Part shown: positions 37,550-47,172 of the stretch, one piece after another
How the letters are laid out: each line of letters opens with the position of its first letter
How positions within the stretch are numbered: the stretch's first letter is position 1
Source: Marinomonas sp. IMCC 4694
GTDB taxonomy: Bacteria; Pseudomonadota; Gammaproteobacteria; Pseudomonadales; Marinomonadaceae
Direction of reading: 5' to 3'
Length of the DNA stretch: 64,000 nucleotides
Assembly (NCBI RefSeq): GCF_008122525.1
Contig: NZ_VSRV01000001.1
Coordinates: forward strand, 2,604,001-2,668,000
The notes under the pieces: generated by a model
What the model saw: only the letters and a program-made list of their open reading frames with translations
What the model was told of the DNA's origin: nothing
Database searches by the model: none
Program-made: the position numbers and the translations under genes

Positions 37550-40483
37550 CTACACCTCAATATTGTTCACAAAATGATCCCAATACTGACTGATTAGATG
37601 CTGATTAGCGATTAAAGTTTCACCTTGTACTAAACGACTCTGTTGCTGCAAGTTTAAGCGATGAACAAAAGACCGATACAAGGTGTAAGTATCGATCATT
37701 TTCTGTGCTTGCTCGGTGTCTATTAGACCCACAGCCGACGCCGCCTCAAGCTGGCGAACGTTGTCTGAAAAACCCATCAATTCAGGGTATTGATGGGACC
37801 ATGCCAACACAAAATATTGCACCATAAACTCAATGTCGATAATCCCGCCCACGCCTTGCTTTAGGTCAAAGCCTTTTTCTTTGCCACCGGTGTCTAAGTG
37901 AGCGCGCATTTTCTCTCTCATCTTAATCACCTCGGCTTTAAGTTCATGGCGGTCTCGAACCGAGGCAATAATTGTTTTACGGGACACTTCAAACTTCAAC
38001 AGCAAGTTCGCCTCGCCCGCCAAACCTCGGGCACGCGTTAGGGCTTGGTGCTCCCACACCCAGGCGTCCTTTTGCTGATATTCATTAAACGACTCCAAGC
38101 TTGTTACCAACAAACCAGAATTGCCCGAAGGTCGCAGACGCATATCCACTTCATACAAACGCCCTGCAGACGTGAAGCTGGTGATCATGTGAATCAAGCG
38201 CTGACCTAAACGCGTGTAAAAGGTCAGGTTATCAATGCTGCGCTGGCCATTAGTGTGCCCCTTGGCCTGCGCATCATGAATGAACACCAGATCTAAATCG
38301 GAGTCATACCCCAATTCCCAGCCCCCCGACTTTCCGTAACCGACAATCGCCAACTGCGGTGCTAACACGGCTTCGCCTCCATTAACAGGGAAACCATGCT
38401 TCTGGGTTAAATAATACCAAGACTGATGCAAAACCTGCTCTAAAAGCACTTCAGCTAACCAAGTTAAGTGATCGCTCACTTTCATCACCGGCAGTATTTC
38501 AGTGATGTCACACGCGGCAATACGCAAAATTATAGACCGTCTAAAGCGTCGCATGGCGTCCATCTGAGCTTCTTCATCGTCTTCAGGTAAGCGCAATAAT
38601 ATTTGCTGCAGCTCTTCTGACAACATCGCTTTGTTGGGCGGCGAAAATAAAGCATTAGCGTCTAACAGCTCATCGAGCAACGAGGGCGTGGTCGAAATAG
38701 CCTCTGTAAACCAGACACTTTCACGACACAAACGAATCAAGTGAACAAGAGCGGTTTGATTTTCACACAACAGCACGAGATAAGCGGTTCGGCGCAATAC
38801 GGCTTCAAGTATCGGAAATACGCGCTCTAGCACAAGATCCGGCTTGGCTTCGTCGGCTAACTTCGCCATCAATGCCGCTAAAAATACCGCCAGTCTTTCG
38901 TGGCCAATAGGCTGCATGAACACCACCGTTTTAGAAGCGAGAAGCTGAGCGATACGACGGACGTTAGCGTCTTGATCTCGCCACGCAATGGCTTCTGTAG
39001 CCTCTCTTAAAGTATCGTTATCTTCTGGGTGCTTTATCAATACTCGCCAGACTTCTTGACTTTTTACTTCGTCAGAACTTTCTTTGCCATCGTCAATGAG
39101 CGCAATGAACGCACGGTGAACCTTATTACGAACTTCCCATAAACGGGCATCAAGTGCTTGCCAAGACGTAAAACCGACCAGTAACGCAATGCGCGTCCGA
39201 GCGGTATCTTCTTCTGGCAGAAGCTGGGTCTGCTCATCATTAACGGCTTGCAGAGCATGTTCCGTTCGACGCAATAATAAATACGCCTCACGCAACTCAT
39301 CGACCTCAATTAATGACAAATATTCTTGCTGAGCAAGGTAAGGCAGCACTTTTAACAGGGCTGGTTTTTGCAGTCCTTGGTCACGACCACCGTGTAATAT
39401 CTGCAATGCTTGGGCAATAAATTCGACCTCTCGAATCCCCCCTTCACCCAGCTTAATATTATGCTCGATGCCTTTACGGCGTACTTCTTTAGCGATCATT
39501 TGCTTAAGATCACGCAACGCACCGATGGCGCCAAAGTCCAAATATTTACGATACACAAACGGTTTTCTTAAGGCTTCAAACGCTTGAACATCCAACGCAT
39601 TGCCCGACATCACACGGGCTTTGATCATCGCGTAGCGCTCCCAATCACGGCCTTGATCTTGGTAGTAATGCTCCAACGAATCCATGTTTAACACCAAGGC
39701 GCCCGACTGACCAAAAGGCCGTAAACGCATATCCACTCGAAACACAAAACCGTCAGCGGTTACTGTGTCCAAATGCTGAATCAGCTTTTGACCTAACTTG
39801 GTAAAGTATTCTTGATGCGAGAGACTTTTCTTACCGCCTTGGGTATCGCCATGCTCACGAAAGGCAAAAATCAAATCAATATCCGACGATAAGTTCAGCT
39901 CCTTCCCCCCTAACTTGCCCATCCCAATGACCATCATCGACTGAGGCCGGCCAGCACTGTCCAATGCCTGGCCATATAGAGAACCATAATGCTGCTCTGA
40001 CCATTGTAAGCTGGCGTTGACACACGCATCAGCCAACGCACTCAAGCGATGGGTTAAGTCCGTTAACGATAAGCGCTGCTGGATGTCTAAACCTATTAGG
40101 CGGACCATCCACCATTGGCGATATAAGCGTAAACGCTTGGTAAAACCGGCTTCATCCAGCGGCGCTGTGGCACTTTTGGGGCAGGCATTGGCTTCACTCA
40201 AAAAAAATGCTTCTCCTGCCAATAGCGCTTCATTTGACGGTTTTTCTGGTAGGGATGTCAGTACCAAAAACTCATCCAACCAGTGAGGAAATCGTGTAAA
40301 TTGCTGATGCAAATAGTCACTGAGTAGCCATAAAGGCTCTAATACAGCTATATGTTGAATAGAAAGCTCGTCTAAACCGCGGCGTAAACGAGCGTCTTGA
40401 ATGCGTTCTAATAATAAAGGACGAACCTGAGATTGCTCACAAAATAGCGCATAACCTGAATTCAATGCTGGAGGTATTAACAA
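37550..40483 (-). CDS. glnE: Bifunctional glutamine synthetase adenylyltransferase/deadenylase
   Basis: 977 aa. It adenylylates glutamine synthetase (inactivates it) and removes the AMP, under control of P-II. Two nucleotidyltransferase domains are clear: deadenylase N-terminal GKLGGKELNLSSDIDLIF near residue 190 and adenylylase C-terminal GYGKSGGWELGYDSDLDLVF near 715, each followed by a helical domain (GGIREVEFIAQ and GGIIDIEFMVQ). The start is a TTG with AAGGAAC upstream. It follows the CYTH gene in the same order as E. coli ygiF-glnE. Confidence 0.95.
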   Translation of the reverse strand: MLIPPALNSGYALFCEQSQVRPLLLERIQDARLRRGLDELSIQHIAVLEPLWLLSDYLHQQFTRFPHWLDEFLVLTSLPEKPSNEALLAGEAFFLSEANACPKSATAPLDEAGFTKRLRLYRQWWMVRLIGLDIQQRLSLTDLTHRLSALADACVNASLQWSEQHYGSLYGQALDSAGRPQSMMVIGMGKLGGKELNLSSDIDLIFAFREHGDTQGGKKSLSHQEYFTKLGQKLIQHLDTVTADGFVFRVDMRLRPFGQSGALVLNMDSLEHYYQDQGRDWERYAMIKARVMSGNALDVQAFEALRKPFVYRKYLDFGAIGALRDLKQMIAKEVRRKGIEHNIKLGEGGIREVEFIAQALQILHGGRDQGLQKPALLKVLPYLAQQEYLSLIEVDELREAYLLLRRTEHALQAVNDEQTQLLPEEDTARTRIALLVGFTSWQALDARLWEVRNKVHRAFIALIDDGKESSDEVKSQEVWRVLIKHPEDNDTLREATEAIAWRDQDANVRRIAQLLASKTVVFMQPIGHERLAVFLAALMAKLADEAKPDLVLERVFPILEAVLRRTAYLVLLCENQTALVHLIRLCRESVWFTEAISTTPSLLDELLDANALFSPPNKAMLSEELQQILLRLPEDDEEAQMDAMRRFRRSIILRIAACDITEILPVMKVSDHLTWLAEVLLEQVLHQSWYYLTQKHGFPVNGGEAVLAPQLAIVGYGKSGGWELGYDSDLDLVFIHDAQAKGHTNGQRSIDNLTFYTRLGQRLIHMITSFTSAGRLYEVDMRLRPSGNSGLLVTSLESFNEYQQKDAWVWEHQALTRARGLAGEANLLLKFEVSRKTIIASVRDRHELKAEVIKMREKMRAHLDTGGKEKGFDLKQGVGGIIDIEFMVQYFVLAWSHQYPELMGFSDNVRQLEAASAVGLIDTEQAQKMIDTYTLYRSFVHRLNLQQQSRLVQGETLIANQHLISQYWDHFVNNIEV

Positions 40484-40544
40484 AAGACGGTTCCTTACTG
40501 GATTTTGTTGTGAATTGTGAGCTGGCCTTGGCTACGCCCGTGTA

Positions 40545-41492
40545 TTAAATAACTTGTTCATTCAACCATTGCCCAATCATCAGCATTGTCATGCCCACTT
40601 GCCTATTACTGGACAGTTTTTTCAGTATCAAATGCTCTTCGACCGTTAAGCATTGTGTGAATGTTTCATCTAATTGCGTTAATTCTTGCACTAAATAAGA
40701 AGGCAAATACGCTTGTAACTGCACCATAGAATGACGCACCGGCTGAATCAATACATCGTCTTTCATAAAGTGCATGGCTTCCCAATACACCAGCCATACC
40801 TCATACCAATAGCCCGCCAGTGCAAGGTCGGTCGCTGGCGCATTTGGCTTATCCGGAAATTCAATATGGCCGTATTTTAAGCGCACGCCTTTTTGCGCTT
40901 TCGACACCACGCTCACTTGAACAGGCACACGATCGGCTAACTGCAAGGCGAACTGATACAAGCCCATTTCATGGCCTGATTTTAGCTCTAATTCCAACTC
41001 GCAGATCCTATCTTCACCATAAGGTGAGGTCACCCTACCTTGATCGCACACCACCTCCATCGCAATAGTGGCTGTTTTAATGTTCCACACTTGGCGCTCA
41101 AAGTCGGTGCGATACACTTCTATAAGCTGATCGCGCCAAGACGTATCGCATAACGCGTCTGGCAAAGGAACGTCCGTCAGTAAAGATAAATCCAGTTGGT
41201 CATTGGGCACAATCCATTCCCATTCGCCGCGCGCATGCATGCCGATGCGGTTGCTACCTCGGGTTTTAACCGTTTGAATAAACTGATCATTGACCGCCCG
41301 AATACGCAACGCCATGCCAGCTTCCATCAAGGTTGCCTCTGATGTATCGAAGTAGGCATTCATTAAAGACAACGTCGGCTGGCGTGACATTTCATCACAG
41401 GTGGAGAGCGCGCAAATCTCATCCAAGAAACCACTCGCAGACTCAAGATGCTCTGGTTGAATCATCAATTTAAGTTCAAGCTCAATCGCCAT
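40545..41492 (-). CDS. CYTH/CHAD domain inorganic triphosphatase (YgiF-like)
   Basis: 315 aa. The CYTH triphosphate tunnel begins with the ExExK motif (ELELKLMI, residues 3-10), and strands with Arg/Lys ligands follow (ALRIRAV, TVKTRG, WEW, CELELELKSG). A shortened CHAD helical domain follows (YWYEVWLVYWEAMHFM, VRHSMVQLQAYL). E. coli YgiF hydrolyses inorganic triphosphate. It is located upstream of glnE, 61 bp apart and probably co-transcribed. Confidence 0.88.
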   Translation of the reverse strand: MAIELELKLMIQPEHLESASGFLDEICALSTCDEMSRQPTLSLMNAYFDTSEATLMEAGMALRIRAVNDQFIQTVKTRGSNRIGMHARGEWEWIVPNDQLDLSLLTDVPLPDALCDTSWRDQLIEVYRTDFERQVWNIKTATIAMEVVCDQGRVTSPYGEDRICELELELKSGHEMGLYQFALQLADRVPVQVSVVSKAQKGVRLKYGHIEFPDKPNAPATDLALAGYWYEVWLVYWEAMHFMKDDVLIQPVRHSMVQLQAYLPSYLVQELTQLDETFTQCLTVEEHLILKKLSSNRQVGMTMLMIGQWLNEQVI

Positions 41493-41621
41493 ACTGTATA
41501 AACCTCTGCCCTCTTCGCGATGGGCAATTCACAAAGTCAAAATAAACTGCGCGCAAGTGTACCAGATGCCTAGCGTACAGTAGTAATATTAGGCCATCAC
41601 TTGAGTTAAAGGAGCTCTAGT

Positions 41622-42815
41622 ATGCCCGCACTTCCTTCACTTATTAGCATGATGTCACAACTGATCGCCTCGCCCTCTATTAGTTGTAGTCAAGCGCACT
41701 GGGATCAGTCAAATAAAGGCGTGATTGAATTACTAGAAAGTTGGCTCAGCCGTCAAGGCTTTCAATGTAACGTCATGCCTTTACCAGACCAGCCCAATAA
41801 GTTTAACTTGATTGCCACTCTGGGAACGGGAGACGGCGGTTTGGTGCTCTCAGGCCATACGGATACCGTGCCTTATGACAAAGGTCGCTGGCAATCGGAT
41901 CCTTTCTTACTAGAAGAAAGAGACAACAAACTCTATGGCCTTGGCAGCTGCGATATGAAAGGCTTTTTCGCTATCGTGCTCGATACGGTGTCACAAATGG
42001 CATTATCGACGGTGCAACAGCCTCTGATCATTCTCGCGACCGCAGACGAAGAAAGCTCAATGTCGGGGGCACGCGCGTTATTAAATGCGGGTACGCTCAA
42101 AGCCCGATACGCTCTCATCGGCGAACCGACTTCGCTTACTCCGATTTATGCCCACAAAGGCATTATGATGGAGCGTATCCAAGTCACCGGACAGTCAGGA
42201 CATTCTTCAAATCCCGCACTGGGCAACAATGCACTGGACGCCATGCACGATGTCATGAGTGAACTGATGGTATTTCGCCAACAGCTTAAAGCGCAATATC
42301 GCGATGCCAGCTTTGTCATTGATTACCCCACGATGAATTTTGGCTGCCTTCATGGCGGCGATAACCCTAATCGAATTTGTGGACGCTGCGAGCTGGAATT
42401 TGATTTGCGCGCGCTCCCCGGCATGAGTAATCAAGCCCTGATGGCAGAAATTGCACAGCGATTGCCTTATATAGAAGAAAAAACCGGCACAAAAATCCAA
42501 CTGAACAGTTTATTCCCTGATGTGCCATCTTTTTATACATCGACGGAATCCGCTATCATTAAAGCCTGTGAAAGCCTAACAAACCGCCAAGCCAGCACGG
42601 TTGCATTTGCTACCGAAGGGCCTTTTTTGAACCAAATGGGGATGGAAACGTTAATTCTAGGACCAGGGTCGATCGATCAAGCCCACCAGCCCAACGAGTT
42701 TATGGCGTTAGATCAAATTAAACCCATGCAAGCCGTGATTCGTGGCCTTATTGAACGTTTCTGTCTACCATTGCACCCACCAACCGACTTGACTACAACC
42801 AAAAATGAGGAATAG
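41622..42815 (+). CDS. argE: Acetylornithine deacetylase
   Basis: A 397-aa M20 metallohydrolase that makes ornithine from N-acetylornithine. The metal-site motifs are LSGHTDTVPYDKGRW, GSCDMKGFF, the catalytic Glu pair in TADEESSMSGA, and the dimerisation domain IYAHKGIMMERIQVTGQSGHSS. AAAGGAGC precedes the ATG. It overlaps argA, so the two arginine biosynthesis genes form an operon. Confidence 0.95.
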   Translation: MPALPSLISMMSQLIASPSISCSQAHWDQSNKGVIELLESWLSRQGFQCNVMPLPDQPNKFNLIATLGTGDGGLVLSGHTDTVPYDKGRWQSDPFLLEERDNKLYGLGSCDMKGFFAIVLDTVSQMALSTVQQPLIILATADEESSMSGARALLNAGTLKARYALIGEPTSLTPIYAHKGIMMERIQVTGQSGHSSNPALGNNALDAMHDVMSELMVFRQQLKAQYRDASFVIDYPTMNFGCLHGGDNPNRICGRCELEFDLRALPGMSNQALMAEIAQRLPYIEEKTGTKIQLNSLFPDVPSFYTSTESAIIKACESLTNRQASTVAFATEGPFLNQMGMETLILGPGSIDQAHQPNEFMALDQIKPMQAVIRGLIERFCLPLHPPTDLTTTKNEE

Positions 42816-42816
42816 C

Positions 42817-44127
42817 GTGCCTGAAGAATTTAACTATGTGGATTGGTTCCGCCATTCTTCCCCCTATATCAATGCCCATAGGGGAAAAACTTTTGTCATC
42901 TTAATTCCAGGAGAGGCGGTGGAATGCAGCCACTTCTCCAGCATTATTCATGATCTTGCCTTGCTGGACTCACTGGGTATTCGCTTGGTTTTGGTACAGG
43001 GGGCACGCCCTCAAATTAGCCGGGTATTATCGGGTAAACGCCTCGTCAGCCGTGTGGAAGACGATTATCGCGTTACACCGCATGACCAGCTACTGGACAT
43101 TATTCAGGCCTCCGCGGCGGTAAGGGTACAACTTGAAGCGCAACTCTCGATGGGGCTTTCGAACACGCCTATGGATGGTGCGCGATTAAAAGTGTGCAGT
43201 GGTAATTATGTGATCGCAAGACCGCTGGGCGTGGTTGATGGCATCGATTATGGCCATACAGGCGAAGTCCGGCGTATCGACACCGAAGCCATTTTTCGTT
43301 TGCTTGAAGACGACAACATGGTGCTTTTGCCCCATCTTGGCTTTTCCCCTACAGGTGAAGTCTTTAACCTAAAAAGTGAAGATGTAGCCACTCAAGCCGC
43401 CATTCAGTTAAAAGCCGACAAGCTGATTATCTACGCGGAAGACGAAGGTGTGTTTAACGCGGAGGGTGAGCTTTATTCTGAATTACTGACCAAGGACGCC
43501 GACGCGATTTTGCGAGCCAAGTCGCTGTCCACCATTACACATGCTGCGTTGGAGGCTTGTGTCCAAGCAGTACGACAAGGCGTGCCAAGAGCGCATTTAA
43601 TTTCTTACAATGAAAATGGTGGTTTACTGCAAGAGCTCTTCACCCGAGAAGGTTCTGGCACCATGATCGACGAAGACAGTTACGAGCAATTACGCCCTGC
43701 GCATATCGATGATGTTGGCGGTATGATGGCGCTGCTGTCCCCACTGGAAGAAAAAGGCATCTTGGTAAGGCGCTCGCGGGAACTGCTGGAAAACGAAATT
43801 GACCGTTTTATCGTCATCGAGCGCGATGGCGCCATTGTCGCTTGCGCCGCTTTGTATCCTTTTGAACAAGAGTACGCAGGGGAATTAGCGTGCTTAGCCG
43901 TATCACCGGACTACCGAGGCTCTAACCGCGGTGAACGACTGCTAAAAGGGATAGAGCAATCGGCTAAAACACAGCATCTTTCTAGGTTATTTTTACTAAC
44001 CACTCGAACCGCCCATTGGTTTGTTGAACGTGGCTTTAGTGAAACCACCTTGGCCAGTTTGCCCACACAAAAACAAGCACTCTATAACTATCAACGTAAC
44101 TCGAAGATTTTTTCTAAAACCCTTTGA
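42817..44127 (+). CDS. argA: N-acetylglutamate synthase
   Basis: About 436 aa. It makes N-acetylglutamate, the first step of arginine synthesis and normally feedback-inhibited by arginine. An N-terminal amino-acid-kinase-like domain (FVILIPGEAVEC, LVLVQGARPQI) is joined to a C-terminal GNAT domain (LACLAVSPDYRGSNRGERLLKGIE, then RTAHWFVERGF). I prefer the GTG at 42817 with GAGGA 5 bases upstream; an ATG at 42805 would overlap argE by 11 bp. Confidence 0.94.
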   Translation: MPEEFNYVDWFRHSSPYINAHRGKTFVILIPGEAVECSHFSSIIHDLALLDSLGIRLVLVQGARPQISRVLSGKRLVSRVEDDYRVTPHDQLLDIIQASAAVRVQLEAQLSMGLSNTPMDGARLKVCSGNYVIARPLGVVDGIDYGHTGEVRRIDTEAIFRLLEDDNMVLLPHLGFSPTGEVFNLKSEDVATQAAIQLKADKLIIYAEDEGVFNAEGELYSELLTKDADAILRAKSLSTITHAALEACVQAVRQGVPRAHLISYNENGGLLQELFTREGSGTMIDEDSYEQLRPAHIDDVGGMMALLSPLEEKGILVRRSRELLENEIDRFIVIERDGAIVACAALYPFEQEYAGELACLAVSPDYRGSNRGERLLKGIEQSAKTQHLSRLFLLTTRTAHWFVERGFSETTLASLPTQKQALYNYQRNSKIFSKTL

Positions 44128-44152
44128 TCTAAAAAACGATTTTAAGAGCAAC

Positions 44153-44184
44153 AAAAAGGCGACCTCACTGGGTCGCCTTTTTAC
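44153..44184 (+). terminator. Terminator after argA
   Basis: AAAGGCGACC and GGTCGCCTTT form a ten-bp stem flanked by A and T runs. Confidence 0.87.
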
Positions 44185-44190
44185 TTTCGT

Positions 44191-44262
44191 TTTCTATCTT
44201 TCTATCTTTCTATCTTTCTATCTTTCTATCTTTCTATCTTTCTATCTTTCTTTCTATCTTTC
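44191..44262. repeat. 8-bp tandem repeat (TTTCTATC)n
   Basis: Seven perfect copies from 44191 to 44246, a partial TTTC, then one further copy. It lies between the argA terminator and the stop codon of mucD and encodes nothing. On the minus strand it reads GATAGAAA and would form the 3' untranslated end of the mucD message. Confidence 0.95.
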
Positions 44263-44266
44263 GATT

Positions 44267-45676
44267 TTATTCCACGATTTTAAATGGGATAAACATCGGA
44301 TAGCCTTGACGAATAACACGCATCGGCACAGATCGATCGTTCGGAATGGCTTTCGCTATGTCATTGAAACCCATTACGTTTTCAACTCGCTTCCCATTTA
44401 GCATGGTGATCACGTCGCCTTGCTGAAGACCATTACGAGCGGCGGTTCCGCCAAGTACTTGCTCAATCACCACACCGTTATCGATCTCGAATTTTTTCGC
44501 CATTTCATCAGGTAATTCCCCTACGATCATTCCAAGTCGATTTTGGTCCTGTTGTGACTGTGCTAATGCCTGAGGATCATTAGGTCTGCCCTCTAGCGTC
44601 AGCGCTATCGTTTGCTCTTTTCCGTCTCGATACACTTTGGCCGTTACCTTGTCGCCCGCTTTCATTTGACCAACAATATAAGGCAGCTCGCCAGAATGGG
44701 CAATCGCATCGCCATTGAAAGACAAAATAATATCACCCGATTTCAAACCGGCTTTTTCCGCAGGAGAGTCAGGCAACACACGGCTAATCAAGGCTCCGTT
44801 TGAACGATCCAAACCAAACGACTCGGCCAGCTCATTGCTCACATCTTGAATAAGTACACCCAACCAAGCTCGAGATACTTTGCCGTCACTTTTCAGTTGA
44901 TCGACAACAGACATAGCCACTTTTGATGGAATAGCAAAGGACACCCCCATGAAACCACCAGAACGCGTATAAATCTGTGAGTTAATACCGACCACCTCGC
45001 CTTCTAAATTAAACAAGGGGCCACCAGAGTTACCCGGATTAATCGCCACGTCTGTTTGAATAAAAGGCACGTAATTGTCCGAAGGCAGGTTTCGACCCGT
45101 TGCACTGACAATCCCAGCGGTGACAGTGTAATCAAAGCCAAAAGGAGAGCCAATCGCTAGCACCCACTGACCGGGTTTGAGGTCGTCAGAATCGCCCATA
45201 TTAACAATAGGTAAATTCTCAGCATCAATTTTTAATAATGCCAAATCGGTTCTAGGGTCGGTGCCAACCAACTTAGCCACATATTCACGTCGGTCATTTA
45301 GGCGCACATGAATCACATCAGCTTGGTCAATGACATGGTTATTGGTTAACACATAACCATCATCCGAAATAATAAAACCAGACCCTAACGAGCTGCGCGG
45401 CACTTGCTGCTGGGGAGCCTGCTTATTAAAGGGCTGTTGACCAAAAAAGTGTTTGAAAAATTCGTTCAATTCTTCACTGTTGGGCCCGAGTTGCTGCCCT
45501 CCATTCTTGTCTGTTTTTGCGGTCGCAGTTTGCTCTGTGCTGATATTAACCACGGCGGGGGAAGCTCGCTCTACTAACTCGGTAAAGTCAGGCAGAGAAG
45601 CCGCATGAGAAAGCATGGACGTCATCATTAACGTACTGACAACGATGATACTTGCGCGTTTAAGCAATCTGTTCAT
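44267..45676 (-). CDS. mucD: Periplasmic serine protease, DegP/MucD-like
   Basis: 469 aa with a signal peptide (VSTLMMTSMLSHAASL). The catalytic triad is His in LTNNHVIDQAD, Asp in DPRTDLALLKI and Ser in NPGNSGGPLF. Two PDZ domains follow (about 265-355 and 375-469, ending DVITMLNGKRVENVMG). It degrades or refolds damaged envelope proteins and limits sigma-E/AlgU signalling. It is last in the rpoE-rseA-rseB-rseC-mucD cluster, the Pseudomonas algU-mucABCD order. Confidence 0.94.
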   Translation of the reverse strand: MNRLLKRASIIVVSTLMMTSMLSHAASLPDFTELVERASPAVVNISTEQTATAKTDKNGGQQLGPNSEELNEFFKHFFGQQPFNKQAPQQQVPRSSLGSGFIISDDGYVLTNNHVIDQADVIHVRLNDRREYVAKLVGTDPRTDLALLKIDAENLPIVNMGDSDDLKPGQWVLAIGSPFGFDYTVTAGIVSATGRNLPSDNYVPFIQTDVAINPGNSGGPLFNLEGEVVGINSQIYTRSGGFMGVSFAIPSKVAMSVVDQLKSDGKVSRAWLGVLIQDVSNELAESFGLDRSNGALISRVLPDSPAEKAGLKSGDIILSFNGDAIAHSGELPYIVGQMKAGDKVTAKVYRDGKEQTIALTLEGRPNDPQALAQSQQDQNRLGMIVGELPDEMAKKFEIDNGVVIEQVLGGTAARNGLQQGDVITMLNGKRVENVMGFNDIAKAIPNDRSVPMRVIRQGYPMFIPFKIVE

Positions 45677-45737
45677 TGGTTGGTCTCCTTAAGATGTACC
45701 AAATGCGTTACAGTGCCAGGTGAAGCAGGCGAGAAAC

Positions 45738-46205
45738 CTAAGGCGTGAATACTAAGGGTATTTGGCCACTCTCAGGCGTTTCAATTCTTAAAATTTTCGG
45801 ATAATAGTCTAAATTATCCACCTCATTGTTCGATTTTTTTCTGGCTAATAACAAACCGCCAGTAAAGCCCATAATAGAAAACACCACGGCGACGAGGGAC
45901 TCCCCCCCCCACAAAGAAGGTAAAATGGCGCCACCCACCAAACCCAGCAATGGCATCATATACATCCACATCGACGCTTGCAGCAAAGTATCTTCTGGAA
46001 TCCCCACCACAACACGCTGACCCACATTCACTGCCAAAGTGTCAACCGCCTTCATCCGCATGCGATTTGAGGACGATACCTGAGCAATGGCATGGTGCCC
46101 ACAGCCATGGCGTGCACGACACGATGTGCAACTGCTGGTACGGGTCGTTTCAACGTCAGCAAAGCCATCCTCTGTTGATAACACGGTTCCCGTTTCTTCA
46201 ATCAT
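45738..46205 (-). CDS. rseC: RseC/MucC family inner-membrane regulator
   Basis: 155 aa. The N-terminal cytoplasmic part carries a Cys cluster (CTSCRARHGCGHH); two transmembrane helices follow (MWMYMMPLLGLVGGAILP and LVAVVFSIMGFTGGLLLA). RseC/MucC tunes sigma-E activity and has been linked to redox factors such as SoxR reduction. It overlaps rseB by 8 bp. Confidence 0.9.
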   Translation of the reverse strand: MIEETGTVLSTEDGFADVETTRTSSCTSCRARHGCGHHAIAQVSSSNRMRMKAVDTLAVNVGQRVVVGIPEDTLLQASMWMYMMPLLGLVGGAILPSLWGGESLVAVVFSIMGFTGGLLLARKKSNNEVDNLDYYPKILRIETPESGQIPLVFTP

Positions 46206-47169
46206 GGTTGGACCTTGGCATCAATACCGTCATCAGCTTTTCAATGGTCGGTTCTGGGACTTCACCCACCATCGTTAATAAGTACAATTTGTCTTCCACT
46301 CTAATCGTGCGCTCTCCAGCAATGGTCGCGCCCATATTAAAGATAGACAGGGCTTTGGGCTGCTCAGTTGACTCAACAAACACCGACACCGTGGTAACGC
46401 CATCCGATAACAGCAACATACTTGCACCACTCTCTAAAGATCGAGCCTCAGGCCAAACCAAAGAAAACCCTTCAGGAAGCCAATCAAACTGCCAGTGGCT
46501 TTTAACGCGCTTCGGCTGGGTATCTAATACTGGCTCTGAATAACGGTCTTTTTTGGGGATGAAATCCCCTTGTTTCAAGTCAGGGTCAAAGTTAACTGAC
46601 GTGAATTGTATTCTTTCTAACAGCTGTCCGTCTGTTTTGATCATGTCATGTTTGAGTAAAAAATGGTTCTTTTCGTCAAGCCAGAAGTGATGGCCATATC
46701 GATATTTATCTTTAGGAATCAATTTAACAGACACAACATTGCGCCCTGCAATTCGGCTTACCTGCGAATCAGTGACCATCTCATAGCCTTTTACCAGTCG
46801 GTCACCGTCAACGTCCCTAAAACGTTTAAAAGGAGTCGATAATGGTGATCTCATATTGGCAACCAGTGAGTTTGGGTAGACAGAAATGACCTTGTCACCT
46901 ATGCGCAATATCTCGACTTTATCACCGTCAAGATCTTCTAAACTTTCGTATTCAACTCCTGCCATTAAATCATGACGCACCCGCATGCTATTTATATTAG
47001 ATGCTTCAGAGTGAACAAACACACCATCATAACTTAACGTTGAAAAGGACTGCGACATACTTCGAAGCAGATCCAATGCATGCGAGGTGGTGATATTTGC
47101 CAGACTGGCACCCGAGGCACAAACACAAAACAACAGCACAACGCGACGTAATGGCAAAAATATCTTCAT
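46198..47169 (-). CDS. rseB: Sigma-E regulatory protein RseB/MucB
   Basis: A 323-aa periplasmic protein with a signal peptide ending near SGASLANI. The conserved N-terminal LolA-like fold begins LDLLRSMSQSFSTLSYDGVFVH, and WLDEKNHFLLKHDM and HWQFDWLPEGFSLV are typical. It binds RseA and lipopolysaccharide and protects RseA from proteolysis. It lies 3 bp after rseA. Confidence 0.93.
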   Translation of the reverse strand: MKIFLPLRRVVLLFCVCASGASLANITTSHALDLLRSMSQSFSTLSYDGVFVHSEASNINSMRVRHDLMAGVEYESLEDLDGDKVEILRIGDKVISVYPNSLVANMRSPLSTPFKRFRDVDGDRLVKGYEMVTDSQVSRIAGRNVVSVKLIPKDKYRYGHHFWLDEKNHFLLKHDMIKTDGQLLERIQFTSVNFDPDLKQGDFIPKKDRYSEPVLDTQPKRVKSHWQFDWLPEGFSLVWPEARSLESGASMLLLSDGVTTVSVFVESTEQPKALSIFNMGATIAGERTIRVEDKLYLLTMVGEVPEPTIEKLMTVLMPRSNHD

Positions 47170-47172
47170 AAA

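Noticed and set aside
44191..44262. Possible CRISPR or coding repeat at the octamer tract
   Set aside because: There are no spacers; the unit is 8 bp and lies outside any gene. The plus-strand frame reading through it (44021-44401) overlaps argA and mucD.
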